From: CBFHMJ01 sp965656875
GTDB taxonomy: Bacteria > Pseudomonadota > Gammaproteobacteria > Enterobacterales > Alteromonadaceae
Assembly (NCBI GenBank): GCA_965656875.1
Contig: CBFHMJ010000005.1
Coordinates: 10,632-74,631, forward strand
DNA: 64,000 bases
Reading direction: 5' to 3'
How positions within the stretch are numbered: position 1 is the stretch's first letter; each line of letters begins with the position of its first letter. Of this stretch, positions 37,020-46,991 are shown piece by piece. Below the pieces are notes generated by a model. The model was not told where the DNA came from and made no database searches. It saw only the letters and a program-made list of their open reading frames with translations. Made by a program: the position numbers and the translations under genes.

Positions 37020-40000
37020 ATGATCGAATTATTGAAACAACTGGAACAAAAAAACATACGCATAGAAGCGGTTGATGGCGCTTTGAAAGTAAAAGCGCCA
37101 AAAGGGGCAATGACGCCCGATCTGGCAACAGCGATAAAAACCAACAAAGACAAGCTATTGCACTTTCTGGAGCGTCGTCAGGCTGTGGCATCAACCCAGG
37201 CCACCAGCGGTATTCAGGCAACAGACCGAAGCAAACGATTACCCGCTTCATGGTCGCAACAACGACTCTGGTTTATCGATCAACTATCGGGAACGAGTGT
37301 CGAATACAACCTGGCATCGGCATTAAAGTTCGAAGGAAAGCTCGAACTGGATGCGCTTCAACACAGTTTGAATGAAATTGTGCAACGTCATGAAGTGTTA
37401 CGCACAACGTTTCGGGTGGAAGATGATGTTTGCTGTCAGCATATTCAACAGCAAGTGACATTACCGCTGATTGTTAAAGATTTAACCAGCCATCAGCAAC
37501 CCGACACGGCACTGAACTCGTTGATGGAACAAGAAGCACTGACACCGTTTAATCTGGCTGAAGACCTGATGTTACGGGTGACGGTGATCAAACTGGCGGA
37601 ACAGGTGCATGTGTTGTTACTAACGATGCATCACATCGCCGCTGACGGTTGGTCGATGAATATTCTGGTGAGTGAATTCAGCCAGTTTTATCAAGCCTTT
37701 TTACAACATGAACAACCCAGTTTGCCACCCTTAAGCATTCAATACGCGGATTATGCCGCCTGGCAACGTGAAACATTAGATGAGAATAAACGAGCGTCAT
37801 TGCTTAGTTACTGGACAGAACGTCTGGCCGACAGCCCCGCAATTCATAGCCTACCGCTGGATTATCCCCGCCCGGAAAAACAGCAATTTACCGCCGGGCA
37901 TATTCCTTACCGAATCGATAAACAGCGCTTACAAGGACTGGAGCAGTTAGCCGTAAAAGCCGGGGCAACTTTGTCGATGGTTCTTCAGGCAGCTTACGCC
38001 CTGGTATTGGGTCGCTTTAGCGACAGTAATGACATCGTGATGGGGATTCCGAATGCTGGCCGAACCACGACGGGTGTCGAACCGTTAATTGGCTTTTTCA
38101 TCAATACCCTGGTCAATCGCATCCAATTGCAACCGGATGAGTCATTTGTTGAATTGCTGGCGCGTGTAAAACAACAAACGCTTGCTGACTACACTCATCA
38201 GGCATTGCCCTTCGAACTGCTGGTTGATGAACTAAACCCAACCCGGAATCTCGCCTGGAATCCTGTTTGCCAAATCAAATTTGTGTTGCAGAACCATCGG
38301 GAAGCGGCGGCTTCCGATCAGCAACAAGGGTTAATGCTACCGAATCTGGCGGTTACGCCGATGTCTCAGGATACGGATCATGTCCGGTTTGATCTCGATT
38401 TAACCTGTGTGGAATCGTCGGACGGATTAGTCGTGAACTGGCGTTATCAGACGGCACTATTTCATCCCGCCAGTATCGAACGGATTGCAGCCAGTTTTGA
38501 TACCCTGATTTCTCAGATTCTGGCGGAACCGACAACGCCGTATCAACAACTGTCTATGATGACCCCGGCTCAGCGAGCCGACGAACTGGCGGCTTCTGTT
38601 GGAATCGCCGCCAGTGACCGCAGAGACAGCACGATTGTTGAAGATATTATTGTTCAGGCTGCACGCACGCCAGAGCAACTTGCAGTCTTTCATGATGGTT
38701 CTTCATTGTCATACCGTGAGCTGGTCGAGAAAGCGAATCAGTTAGCCTGGTATCTGGATGAACTGGAGATTGGCCCTGGCAGCCGGGTTGCGGTTTACAT
38801 GGCACGAACACCGCTGTTGCTGGTGGCATTGCTTGGCATTATGCGTGCTGGTGCCGCTTATGTGCCGATACCACCGGGTGCCGGTGAAAATCGGTTGGCA
38901 ACGATTCTGGCCGATGAAGATACTGAACTGGTATTAGTCTCGTCATCTATGCTGGGAGAGCTACCGGTTTCCGGCGTTGATGTATTGATTCTGGATGAGC
39001 AGGAATGGCCGCTGGATGATTATGAAACCCATGCGCCTGATGTCGCATGCAATCTCGATGATAATGCGTATGTGATCTATACCTCTGGCTCAACAGGGAA
39101 GCCAAAAGGTGTGGAAATCACCCATCGTGGGTTAATCGATTACTGTGCATTCAGCCTGAATCATTATTATCACGATAAGCTGTCCGGCTCCCTGGTCGTG
39201 ACGTCTCACGGTTTTGATATCGTGGTGCCAGCGTTATATGTTCCTTTGATGGCGGGTGGAACCGTTAATTTGACGCCGTGGAACGATGAGATTGAGGCAA
39301 TGATTGCGGCGTTTAGCGCCGACGAACAATCATGGCTGGTACGCATGACACCGATGCATGTCGAAGGTTTCCTGGCAACGGCGGGCGATCAGACGTTTTC
39401 GGGTCGTCATGTATTTGTTATTGGCGGGGAAGCTTTCCTTGCGGATGTCGGGCAACGGCTGCAACAAGCGTGTCCGAACAGCATCATTTACAATCATTAC
39501 GGGCCAACCGAAGCCGTTGTTGGCTGTTGTATATTCCCGTTGAGCGAACATTTACAACAGGGTGAGACGTTTTCGGGTGCTTTACCCATCGGCTATGCGA
39601 TGGAAAATACCCACTTGTTGGTGCTGGATGAACAGCAACAACTTCAGGTGCCGGGCGCGGCAGGTGAACTTTATGTCGGCGGTCCTTGTCTGGCCCGTGG
39701 TTATCTGCATGATGCCGGAAAAACCGCGGAAGCCTTTGTAGCAAATCCAATCTCAGACTATTCCGATCAGTTATCTCGTTTATATCGTACTGGCGATAAA
39801 GTGCGTCGTTTACCATCGGGCGCATTAACCTTTATTGGTCGCGCAGATGATCAGGTGAAATTACGGGGTTATCGAATCGAACCGGGAGAAGTCGCCAGTT
39901 TACTGCAACAGTTACCGGGCGTTAGTCAGGCCGTTGTTGGGCTGGTCGGCGAAGGAATTGATGCGGCACTGGCGGCCTGGATTGTACCTGAGAATACCGC

Positions 40001-43000
40001 CATTGTTGACGCGATGAGTGACGAATTTATTCGTCAGCTAGAAGAAGGACTGGACGGACAATTACCCGCCTACATGATGCCGACTCGCTGGCAGTTGTTA
40101 GCCTCATTGCCCCTCAATGCTAATGGCAAACTGAATCGTAAAGCCTTGCCGGAACCGGGAAAATCTCATGAAGGTGAGCAGCAATTAGCTTATGCCAGTA
40201 ATGCGCTGGAGCAACAGATCGCCACTATCTGGCAAACGGTTTTAAAACACGATGGCGATGTGCCGGTTAATCAGGGATTTTTCAGATTGGGCGGTCATTC
40301 ATTGCTGGCGGTGATGGTTATCAGTCAGTTGAATGAAGCATTTGATATTCAACTGACCGTAAGAGATTTATTTGATTGCAACACGGTTGCAGCTCTGGCA
40401 CAGCGTATCGCCGACAATCAGGGCGCAACGAAACAGGTCATTTTGCCAGCAGAAAGGCTGGCCGATGGAATGCCCTTGTCGTTTGCCCAGCAACGTATCT
40501 GGTTTGTCGAACAACTGGAATCTGGCAGTAGTCAGTTCAATATGCCCGCAGCGCTTCGAATTAAAGGCGAATTGCGGGTGGATTGCGTCTTACAAGCGTG
40601 TAATGCCTTAATCACTCGCCATGAAATCCTGCGTACACGATTTACGACCCGTGCTGATAATACGCCAGTACAAAAAGTTAGTGAGAGCGCGAATCTGATT
40701 TTGCAAACCCACACCGTGACAGGCTCCGACGAGCAGCAAGTTGCTCAGGCTGGCCGGATTATCGATGCTGATGCGGAGAAACCATTCAATCTGCAAACGG
40801 ATTTACTGTTGCGGGTTGGCTTAATTGAATTTGCACAAGACGACCATGTGCTGTTCTTCACGGTGCATCATATTGCGGCGGATGGTTGGTCTTTGGATAT
40901 TCTATTTGACGAGTTTGTGCAGTTTTATCAGGCAGCTAAATCGGGCGAAGCGGCAAGCTTACCGCCGTTAGCGATTCAATATGCAGATTTTGCGGCCTGG
41001 CAACGATCCGACGAGCAGGCCGAACAACAACACGCCGCCCTTGAATACTGGACATCCCTGTTGGCTGATGCACCGGCGACACATCGTTTACCGCTGGAGC
41101 AACCTCGCTCAAGCGCCACGCTGGAAGGCGGAGCAAAACTTGAGACACAGATTCCTGCCCGATTGAGTGAATCACTGAAACAACTGGCCGCCAGTCAGGA
41201 TGCGACCTTGTTTATGGCGCTGCAAGCCAGTTTTGCATTGTTACTGGGACGATTCAGTCGTGAGCAGGACATTGTGATGGGAATGCCTGCGGTAGGACGC
41301 CCGGTTCAGTCGTGCGAATCCTTGATTGGATTGTTTTTAAATACCCTGGTGTTAAGGACGACATTGACTGAGAGCGATAGCTTCGTTGAACTGCTAAACC
41401 GAACTCGCGAACATCATCTTGATGTTCATCAACATGCTGAACTGCCATTTGAGCATCTGGTCGAAGCAATCAACCCAGAACGTTCGTTATATCACACGCC
41501 GATTTTCCAGGTGTTTATCAACATGAACAATGCCGAGCGTGATGTTACGGCGTTGCAGGATAATCAGGTATCGGCATTTGCCCGCGATGACGCGCAAGAC
41601 AGCAAGTATGACCTGACGTTATACCTTCGGGAATCGTCAGGGGGAATTCAGTGTACGTTCGCCTACAATCAACACCTGTTCAGTACCGAGACTATTCAGT
41701 CACTGGCGACAGAGTTTGAATATCTGCTGTCTCAGGTGGTTAAGCAACCGGAGCAGGCGCTTTCTGCGTTACGCTGGCGACAACAGCAAGGATTTACACA
41801 GCCGACCGTCGAATCTGCCATTGATCAACTGGCTCACACTCGTTTCGAACAACTGGCCGCGACCCGACCTGATGACATCGCACTGTATATCAGTGAAAAG
41901 AATGCGGATACCGACACCATTAGCTACCAGCAACTGAATGATCAGGCGAATCAACTCGCACACTGGTTAATGCACGAACAGGCGTTAAACGTGGGGGATT
42001 GTGTAGGATTATGCACCGAACGTAACCAATATCGCTTTATTGCTGCGTTGGCTGTGTTAAAAGCCGGTGGTGTGATGGTTCCCCTGTCTCGCGATTTACC
42101 GTCGGCCAGACTGCGTTATATGGCTGGTGATGCGCAAGTGAAATGCATTCTTGCTGATGATGAACCTGACGTGGCATTCGACGCACCGGTTGTTCTTCTG
42201 AATCATAAAAATACGTCTCACGACAGCCGTTCAATCCAGGCGGAACTGTCTAATCAGCCCACTCACAATCCAGTTCTTGAAGCGGAGCATCAGCCGGAAC
42301 TGGCACACATCATTTATACCTCGGGATCAACCGGGCAGCCAAAAGGTGTGCTCGGTACTCATGCCGCTACTGTGCATCGGGTGAACTGGATGTTGCAGCA
42401 ATGGCCGTTTGCCGCAACTGAAATTAATGCGCATATCACGTCAATGTCGTTTATTCGTGGTATCTGGGAGTTGTTTGTCGGCTTGTCTGCGGGCGTACCG
42501 CAAGTCGTATTGTCACGAGACACGGTGAAAGATGCGGTTCACTTTAGTCAGGCTGTTCGTCAGTTCAACATCACGCGACTGGTAACGACGCCATCTCATC
42601 TGCGTAATTTGCTTCAGGATAACGCCGGTTTTAGCGACCGCTTCGAACAGATTAAACACTGGTTCGTCAGTGGTGAATCGTTCCCGGATGAACTGGCGCG
42701 TTATGTGGTCAGGCAGCTTCCTGAAACCCGGTTCACTAATCTGTATGGCTCAACGGAAGTGATGTCGGATGTGTTGATGCAACCCATTACATCAGCGACG
42801 ACTAATATGGTTGGGCGCATGCCGCTGGGTGACGCCGTTGCCGGACATGCGGTGAATGTGCTGGATGAGCAGTTGCAACCTGTGCCGCCGGGTGCGGTTG
42901 GTGAGCTGGTGGTGTCCGGCGCTCAGGTTGCGCACGGATATCTTGGTAGACAACAGCAGTCTGAGGCCGCTTTTTTCTCACTAAATTCGGTGCCATCTTA

Positions 43001-46000
43001 TCGCACCGGTGATCTGGCTCGGGTGACGTTCAGGCCGGACGAACATGGTCAGTTATCCCGGTCATTGATTTTTGTGGGACGAAAAGATTATCAGTTGAAG
43101 ATTCGCGGCTATCGGATTGAACTGGGTGAAATTGAGAACGCGTTGCGTGAACACGCCGCAGTGAACGATGCGGTTGTTGTCGTGAATTACGCTGCAACGT
43201 CATCAGACGATGTATTGTTAGTCGCGTATTTAAAATCGATGGATTCGGATGCAGCCGCATTGATCGATTCGGTAAAGCAATCACTTGCGGAGAAATTACC
43301 AGCTTACATGATGCCAAATCAGTGGTGTGTGTTACCGGAATTTCCATTAACCGTAAATGGCAAGCTGGACCGTCGAGCGCTGCCAGCGCCGCAGCGCCAG
43401 TTGCAACAAGCGCGAGTTGCGCCGACAACAGCGACGGAAACAACCCTGGTGACGATTTGGACAGAACTGCTCAGGTTGCCAGCCGAACAAGCGCCGGGTG
43501 TGACAGAAAACTTCTTTGAACTGGGCGGTCATTCACTGTTGGCCACCCGTATGGTGAGTGCGATTAGTCAGCAACTGGCCCGGGTCGTTCAGGTAAAAGC
43601 AATCTTTCAGCATAATACGATCCGATCACTGGCAAACTACCTCGAACAACTGACCGAATCCTCTGCATTACACATCCCAACCGTTGATCGAGCAACGGAT
43701 ATTCCATTGTCTTACGCACAACAGCGACTGTGGTTTGTTGATCAGGTTGATAGCAACAGTACTCAGTACAACATGCCGTTGGTACTAAATGTTGCAGGCG
43801 CATTTGATGTTGCAATTGCTGAACAAGCCTTGACCTTAATTGTTGAGCGTCATGACATTTTACGAACCGTATACAAGGCCGCTGAACCTCAGCCGCTTCA
43901 GGTTATCCGGGACGCCAGACCGTTCTCTGTCACTACCTTTGAGAGCGTCTTATCTCAGGCTCAGACGCAGCAAATCATTGAAGAATTTTTAGCGTATCAA
44001 TTCACGTTAGATGACGACCTGATGATACGGGCCGCGTGGTTACAAACCGCGCCAGAGGCCGGAGTGTTGCTATTGAATCTGCATCATATTGCGTCAGATG
44101 GCTGGTCGATGGGCATTTTAATCAATGAATTTGTGAGCTGTTATCAGGCGTTACGGCAGCAGCAATCACCTGATTTACCGCCGTTACCCATTCAATATGC
44201 TGATTTTGCGGCCTGGCAGCGTCAACAGTTAGACGGTGAGGGATTAGCACAACAACTGGCGTACTGGCGAAAACAATTAACGGATGTGGCAGGCGTGCAT
44301 AATTTGCCGCTGGATCGGTCTCGTCCGGAAGTTCGTCAGGCCAGGGGTGAAAAGCTGGAAGCATTGCTGGATGCTGAAACCAGTCGATTACTGCAAACCG
44401 TGGCAACAACCCATAATTGCTCCATGTATATGGTTTTGCATGCGGCTTTGTCACTGGTGATCAGTAAACATGGTAATCAACAGGATGTCGTTATCGGTTG
44501 CCCGGTTGCGAACCGCACCCATCATCAGGTTGAGCCGTTAATTGGTTTATTTGTGAATACCCTGGTACTCCGCACGCAAATCGACCATGACACATTCAGT
44601 GATTATCTGGCTCATGTCCGACAGGTGAACCTGGATGCGCACAGTCACCAGGATGTGCCGTTCGAACAGGTTGTTGAATTATGCCAGTTACAACGGAGCG
44701 CAAAACACACGCCGCTGGTTCAAATCCTGTTGAACATGAATAACACTGTGCCTGGTGAACGGGCGATAGAAGGCGTCTCGTTCTCGGCGTATGAGACACA
44801 GGATGTGGTTGCGAAAACGGATCTGAGCATTGGTGTGGCGGTGTCCAGTGATGGTTTGTCAGTGAACTGGATATTCGATACCAGCATTTTCGACCGAGCT
44901 ACCATTGCGAGATTCAATCAACACTTATTCTCCGTCTTACAACAAGTTGCTCATAACCCTGAGCAGGCGTTAAACAGCCTGAATATCCTGGATGAAGGCG
45001 AAATCCAGCGGTTACTGGCACCTTGTCAGCATTTCTACGACCCGCAAGCCTGGCCAGAACTGGCTCATCAGTTTTTAGAGCGACAGGCAGAACTACAACC
45101 AGACGCGACAGCACTGGTATTCGACGGTGAAACCATGAGCTACAGGACGTTGGACACAGCGGCGAATCAGCTTGCTCATTACTTGATTGCTCAGGGGGTT
45201 AGCCCGGACGCGGTTGTTGGTATTTGTGTCGAGCGCAGTCTGGACATGGTGGTGGCGTTGTATGCCTGTTGGAAAGCCGGGGCTGCATATTTGCCACTTG
45301 ATCCCGGATATCCACTGGCACGACTCACGTTTATGTTGGATATGGCTGATGTCAGCCTGGTACTGGCGCAACAAGCCTTTGCTGATCTGTTTGAAGATAT
45401 GCAGGGAAAACACGTTATAGCGATTGATGATCCGGTGATAAAAACCGATGTTCAACAATGCCCGCAAATCGCGCCTGAATGCGCAGTTACCGCGACATCG
45501 CTGGCCTATATCGTATTCACCTCTGGCTCTACCGGCGAACCGAAAGGTGTGATGGTTGAGCATAAGCAAATCGTGGCGTCTACTCGGAGCCGTCATCAGG
45601 TGTATGACACCGACAATGCGAAGTTTTTATCCCTGTCTTCTATCTCATTTGATGCATCACTCATTGGCATTACCGGTGCATTAGGTGCCGGTGCTGAGCT
45701 ACACATTCTTTCGTCGTCCGAATCAGTTGATGTTGGACGAATCTTCCTCTACTGCGAAGCAACGCAAATCACCCATTTGGCTATGCCGCCGGGGATGTAT
45801 CGGGCGTTTCATCAATGTGTTGCCGATGCTGGCAGCATCGAGAGTTCATTAAAGCTGGTGCTGACAGGTGGTGAAGGGGTGGAGCAGGATCTGAAAGCGA
45901 TGCATTTCGACAGTTCTTATTCCCGTCAGGCAAAGTTGTATAACGAATATGGCCCTACGGAAGCAACGATCTGGAGTAGTGTCTATCAGATCACCGAGCA

Positions 46001-46991
46001 GGATTATCAGCCAGTTGCGCCAATCGGACAGAGTCCGGGTCATGTCAATCTGTATGTCATGGATCGCAGTCTGCAACTGGCACCATTCGGGGCCGAAGGT
46101 GAGCTGTATATTGGTGGTCCCGGTGTTACCCGAGGTTATCTGAATCAGAAAGCATTGACCGCAGAACGCTATGTGACACTGCATCGACCGGATGGTCGAA
46201 CGGACAGAGTATATAAAACGGGCGATTTGGTACGCTATAAAGCCGATGGCAATCTGATGTTTGTGGGACGGGCGGATGACCAGATTAAACTCCGTGGTTA
46301 TCGTATTGAACTCAGTGAAATTGAAAATCACATCAGTAAGTGTGAAGGCGTTGCCGCAAATGTCGTGATGGTTCGTGAAGACAAACCCGGTCTGAAACAG
46401 CTGGTTGCTTATCTGGTTCCATCGTCTGAGCATCAGGCTTTGTCAGGTGACGCTTCGTCAACAGGTCATGGCCTGACAGAAACCATCAGTGAATCTGTGA
46501 AGCGATATCTGCAACAGCAATTACCCGCTTTCATGGTGCCATCACTGATTATTCCGGTGCCTGAATTCACCTTCAAGGACAACGGCAAAGTCAATAAGAG
46601 TGCGTTGCCTGCGCCTGACCCATCGTTGTTGGCGGGTGAATTTGTCGCTCCGGAAACGACCATCGAACAAGCACTGGCGGTCATCTGGGCTGAATTATTG
46701 AGTCAGCAAGTTGATGATATCAGCGCCAATGCCAACTTCTTTGAACTGGGTGGTCACTCGTTGCTGGCGGTTCGCCTGACCAGCCAGATCAATCAGCAAT
46801 TTTCCCTCGAACTATCGATTAAACAAATCTTTGATACCCCGGTATTACGCAAGTTAGCCCAGGCCATTGAGCAACAACAGGTGCCGGACGATGTTGATCT
46901 GTTGGCTGCGGCGGATGAACTGGAAGGGTTGAGTGATGCAGAAATAGAAGCCCTGTATCAACAATTAAATGGAGCAGAAGACAATGAGTGA
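37020..46991 (+). CDS. NRPS-D: TubC-C-A-T-C-A-T-C-A-T
   Basis: A three-module synthetase of 3323 aa without epimerases, starting eight bases after the NRPS-C stop. Order: TubC-type docking 1-50; C1 near 75 (HHIAADGWS near 204), A1 near 683, T1 near 1087; C2 near 1151, A2 near 1764, T2 near 2165; C3 near 2227, A3 near 2830, T3 near 3240. A1 reads D-I-P-R-V-G-H-V-G, the same unusual acidic-like code as NRPS-A and NRPS-B module 1. A2 belongs to the lineage with NLYGSTE in place of YGPTE; it has no Asp235 (SFIRGIWE) and reads I-R-W-V-F-S-L-S-D, close to the beta-alanine code VDWVISLAD but with Arg in place of its Asp. A3 reads D-A-I-A-L-G-E-I-W, which I cannot assign. The C-terminal helix (LSDAEIEALYQQL) looks like a docking helix for NRPS-E. 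The stop overlaps the next start by eight bases. Confidence 0.96.
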   Translation: MIELLKQLEQKNIRIEAVDGALKVKAPKGAMTPDLATAIKTNKDKLLHFLERRQAVASTQATSGIQATDRSKRLPASWSQQRLWFIDQLSGTSVEYNLASALKFEGKLELDALQHSLNEIVQRHEVLRTTFRVEDDVCCQHIQQQVTLPLIVKDLTSHQQPDTALNSLMEQEALTPFNLAEDLMLRVTVIKLAEQVHVLLLTMHHIAADGWSMNILVSEFSQFYQAFLQHEQPSLPPLSIQYADYAAWQRETLDENKRASLLSYWTERLADSPAIHSLPLDYPRPEKQQFTAGHIPYRIDKQRLQGLEQLAVKAGATLSMVLQAAYALVLGRFSDSNDIVMGIPNAGRTTTGVEPLIGFFINTLVNRIQLQPDESFVELLARVKQQTLADYTHQALPFELLVDELNPTRNLAWNPVCQIKFVLQNHREAAASDQQQGLMLPNLAVTPMSQDTDHVRFDLDLTCVESSDGLVVNWRYQTALFHPASIERIAASFDTLISQILAEPTTPYQQLSMMTPAQRADELAASVGIAASDRRDSTIVEDIIVQAARTPEQLAVFHDGSSLSYRELVEKANQLAWYLDELEIGPGSRVAVYMARTPLLLVALLGIMRAGAAYVPIPPGAGENRLATILADEDTELVLVSSSMLGELPVSGVDVLILDEQEWPLDDYETHAPDVACNLDDNAYVIYTSGSTGKPKGVEITHRGLIDYCAFSLNHYYHDKLSGSLVVTSHGFDIVVPALYVPLMAGGTVNLTPWNDEIEAMIAAFSADEQSWLVRMTPMHVEGFLATAGDQTFSGRHVFVIGGEAFLADVGQRLQQACPNSIIYNHYGPTEAVVGCCIFPLSEHLQQGETFSGALPIGYAMENTHLLVLDEQQQLQVPGAAGELYVGGPCLARGYLHDAGKTAEAFVANPISDYSDQLSRLYRTGDKVRRLPSGALTFIGRADDQVKLRGYRIEPGEVASLLQQLPGVSQAVVGLVGEGIDAALAAWIVPENTAIVDAMSDEFIRQLEEGLDGQLPAYMMPTRWQLLASLPLNANGKLNRKALPEPGKSHEGEQQLAYASNALEQQIATIWQTVLKHDGDVPVNQGFFRLGGHSLLAVMVISQLNEAFDIQLTVRDLFDCNTVAALAQRIADNQGATKQVILPAERLADGMPLSFAQQRIWFVEQLESGSSQFNMPAALRIKGELRVDCVLQACNALITRHEILRTRFTTRADNTPVQKVSESANLILQTHTVTGSDEQQVAQAGRIIDADAEKPFNLQTDLLLRVGLIEFAQDDHVLFFTVHHIAADGWSLDILFDEFVQFYQAAKSGEAASLPPLAIQYADFAAWQRSDEQAEQQHAALEYWTSLLADAPATHRLPLEQPRSSATLEGGAKLETQIPARLSESLKQLAASQDATLFMALQASFALLLGRFSREQDIVMGMPAVGRPVQSCESLIGLFLNTLVLRTTLTESDSFVELLNRTREHHLDVHQHAELPFEHLVEAINPERSLYHTPIFQVFINMNNAERDVTALQDNQVSAFARDDAQDSKYDLTLYLRESSGGIQCTFAYNQHLFSTETIQSLATEFEYLLSQVVKQPEQALSALRWRQQQGFTQPTVESAIDQLAHTRFEQLAATRPDDIALYISEKNADTDTISYQQLNDQANQLAHWLMHEQALNVGDCVGLCTERNQYRFIAALAVLKAGGVMVPLSRDLPSARLRYMAGDAQVKCILADDEPDVAFDAPVVLLNHKNTSHDSRSIQAELSNQPTHNPVLEAEHQPELAHIIYTSGSTGQPKGVLGTHAATVHRVNWMLQQWPFAATEINAHITSMSFIRGIWELFVGLSAGVPQVVLSRDTVKDAVHFSQAVRQFNITRLVTTPSHLRNLLQDNAGFSDRFEQIKHWFVSGESFPDELARYVVRQLPETRFTNLYGSTEVMSDVLMQPITSATTNMVGRMPLGDAVAGHAVNVLDEQLQPVPPGAVGELVVSGAQVAHGYLGRQQQSEAAFFSLNSVPSYRTGDLARVTFRPDEHGQLSRSLIFVGRKDYQLKIRGYRIELGEIENALREHAAVNDAVVVVNYAATSSDDVLLVAYLKSMDSDAAALIDSVKQSLAEKLPAYMMPNQWCVLPEFPLTVNGKLDRRALPAPQRQLQQARVAPTTATETTLVTIWTELLRLPAEQAPGVTENFFELGGHSLLATRMVSAISQQLARVVQVKAIFQHNTIRSLANYLEQLTESSALHIPTVDRATDIPLSYAQQRLWFVDQVDSNSTQYNMPLVLNVAGAFDVAIAEQALTLIVERHDILRTVYKAAEPQPLQVIRDARPFSVTTFESVLSQAQTQQIIEEFLAYQFTLDDDLMIRAAWLQTAPEAGVLLLNLHHIASDGWSMGILINEFVSCYQALRQQQSPDLPPLPIQYADFAAWQRQQLDGEGLAQQLAYWRKQLTDVAGVHNLPLDRSRPEVRQARGEKLEALLDAETSRLLQTVATTHNCSMYMVLHAALSLVISKHGNQQDVVIGCPVANRTHHQVEPLIGLFVNTLVLRTQIDHDTFSDYLAHVRQVNLDAHSHQDVPFEQVVELCQLQRSAKHTPLVQILLNMNNTVPGERAIEGVSFSAYETQDVVAKTDLSIGVAVSSDGLSVNWIFDTSIFDRATIARFNQHLFSVLQQVAHNPEQALNSLNILDEGEIQRLLAPCQHFYDPQAWPELAHQFLERQAELQPDATALVFDGETMSYRTLDTAANQLAHYLIAQGVSPDAVVGICVERSLDMVVALYACWKAGAAYLPLDPGYPLARLTFMLDMADVSLVLAQQAFADLFEDMQGKHVIAIDDPVIKTDVQQCPQIAPECAVTATSLAYIVFTSGSTGEPKGVMVEHKQIVASTRSRHQVYDTDNAKFLSLSSISFDASLIGITGALGAGAELHILSSSESVDVGRIFLYCEATQITHLAMPPGMYRAFHQCVADAGSIESSLKLVLTGGEGVEQDLKAMHFDSSYSRQAKLYNEYGPTEATIWSSVYQITEQDYQPVAPIGQSPGHVNLYVMDRSLQLAPFGAEGELYIGGPGVTRGYLNQKALTAERYVTLHRPDGRTDRVYKTGDLVRYKADGNLMFVGRADDQIKLRGYRIELSEIENHISKCEGVAANVVMVREDKPGLKQLVAYLVPSSEHQALSGDASSTGHGLTETISESVKRYLQQQLPAFMVPSLIIPVPEFTFKDNGKVNKSALPAPDPSLLAGEFVAPETTIEQALAVIWAELLSQQVDDISANANFFELGGHSLLAVRLTSQINQQFSLELSIKQIFDTPVLRKLAQAIEQQQVPDDVDLLAAADELEGLSDAEIEALYQQLNGAEDNE

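Noticed and set aside
45849..46433. 194-codon minus-strand open frame inside NRPS-D
   Set aside because: A shadow of the A domain coding strand; the residue pattern mirrors NRPS motifs read backwards.
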